A program made the translations under genes and the position numbers. Under the pieces are notes generated by a model. It was not told the DNA's origin. It ran no database searches and saw only the letters and a program-made list of their open reading frames with translations. From Sphingobacterium pedocola (GTDB lineage: Bacteria; Bacteroidota; Bacteroidia; Sphingobacteriales; Sphingobacteriaceae): a stretch of 64,000 nt of DNA. Positions 63,744 to 64,000 of this stretch are shown in pieces; positions within the stretch are counted from its first letter, which is position 1; each line of letters opens with the position of its first letter. The DNA lies in the NCBI RefSeq assembly GCF_015209965.1, contig NZ_MU158689.1, positions 1,496,260-1,560,259 on the forward strand. Direction: 5' to 3'.

Positions 63744-64000
63744 GGATCAGTTTCAAAACCTGTGGACTAAGCAAATAATTTGGTCAATCTGAATAGGAAG
63801 AAATTGATATCCCCTACACCTCTAAACTGACTTCTGAAAGCTTTTATTTTTGCATTGAAAGACTCGGCTGAAGCATTTGTACTCTTGTTGTCGAAGTAGT
63901 TCAATATTTTTTTGTGATGGATATTTATGGTTCTGGATGCGGTATTGAGAGTCTTTACTCCAGCCTGCTCAACCTTATCTCCCCATTTGGCTACCCTGTT
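63744..64000 (-). mobile_element. ISAon1/ISL3-type unit, copy 3, runs off window
   Basis: Third copy in the same phase. Identical to copies 1-2 up to about 63936, then diverges at several positions (for example GGATGCGGTATTGAGAG versus GGAGACGGTATTGAAAG), which points to a different, probably original, element. Confidence 0.85.
63767..64000 (-). CDS. ISL3-family transposase orfB, copy 3 (partial)
   Basis: C-terminal 78 residues of the same transposase (NASAESFNAKIK to LFRLTKLFA). The part nearest the window edge differs from the other copies, so this is a diverged paralogue or a chimeric join. Confidence 0.85.
   Translation of the reverse strand, partial: NRVAKWGDKVEQAGVKTLNTASRTINIHHKKILNYFDNKSTNASAESFNAKIKAFRSQFRGVGDINFFLFRLTKLFA

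Overview
The window looks like chromosome of a Bacteroidota member, most likely family Sphingobacteriaceae (Sphingobacterium/Pedobacter/Olivibacter-like). The reasons are: an ECF sigma - FecR - STN-domain receptor cassette, HmuY-type lipoproteins, a type IX secretion plug-domain protein, a MurF-alanine racemase fusion, AT-rich ribosome binding sites, and several promoters of the Bacteroidota form TTG-N19/20-TAnnTTTG. This placement is inference from gene content; no rRNA is present.

Layout. 1-2.2 kb: minus-strand ECF sigma, FecR anti-sigma (with a perfect 114-bp internal duplication) and the start of an STN/carboxypeptidase-regulatory-domain protein. 2.5-5.2 kb: a lipid A acyltransferase-like protein, a DUF4230 protein and a NYN-LOTUS putative RNase. 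5.2-11.5 kb: an SOS mutagenesis block (imuA-imuB-dnaE2) divergent from a LexA-like XRE-S24 repressor; two inverted repeats lie on the promoter between them. 11.6-26.7 kb: a haem acquisition island. It has an AraC regulator, a very short Fur-like protein, an ATPase fused to a HmuS-like domain, the HmuU permease and HmuT binding protein, a divergent TonB receptor, four HmuY-family lipoproteins, two further lipoproteins and an S41 protease lipoprotein. Four copies of a 23-bp dyad with a common spacing lie at its promoters and suggest one iron/haem regulon. 26.7-27.8 kb looks decayed.

27.8-58 kb is mostly ordinary core metabolism and cell-envelope genes: glutathione peroxidase, D-2-hydroxyacid dehydrogenase, TatD, TcdA, DnaQ/GIY-YIG nuclease, paired M16 peptidases, HemF, GpsA, AarF kinase, WbqC, LpxL-type acyltransferase, GT2, LigA, DapA, T9SS plug protein, APC permease, SDR, DUF502, MurF-Alr, RecX. 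It is interrupted at 39.3-39.8 kb by a MITE-like element with inverted ends. 58-60.5 kb has small secreted proteins and tRNA-Gly(GCC) and tRNA-Leu(UAA).

60.5-64 kb is repeat territory. A strikingly regular 21-nt tandem array (24 units, with an 84-nt higher-order period in part of it) is followed by exact 1025-bp tandem copies of an ISAon1/ISL3-type transposase orfB. The most original observations are the ATPase-HmuS fusion with its expanded HmuY cluster and shared 23-bp operator, the TACTTAA heptamer arrays at two hmuY start codons, the 21-nt higher-order repeat, and the tandem transposase units.
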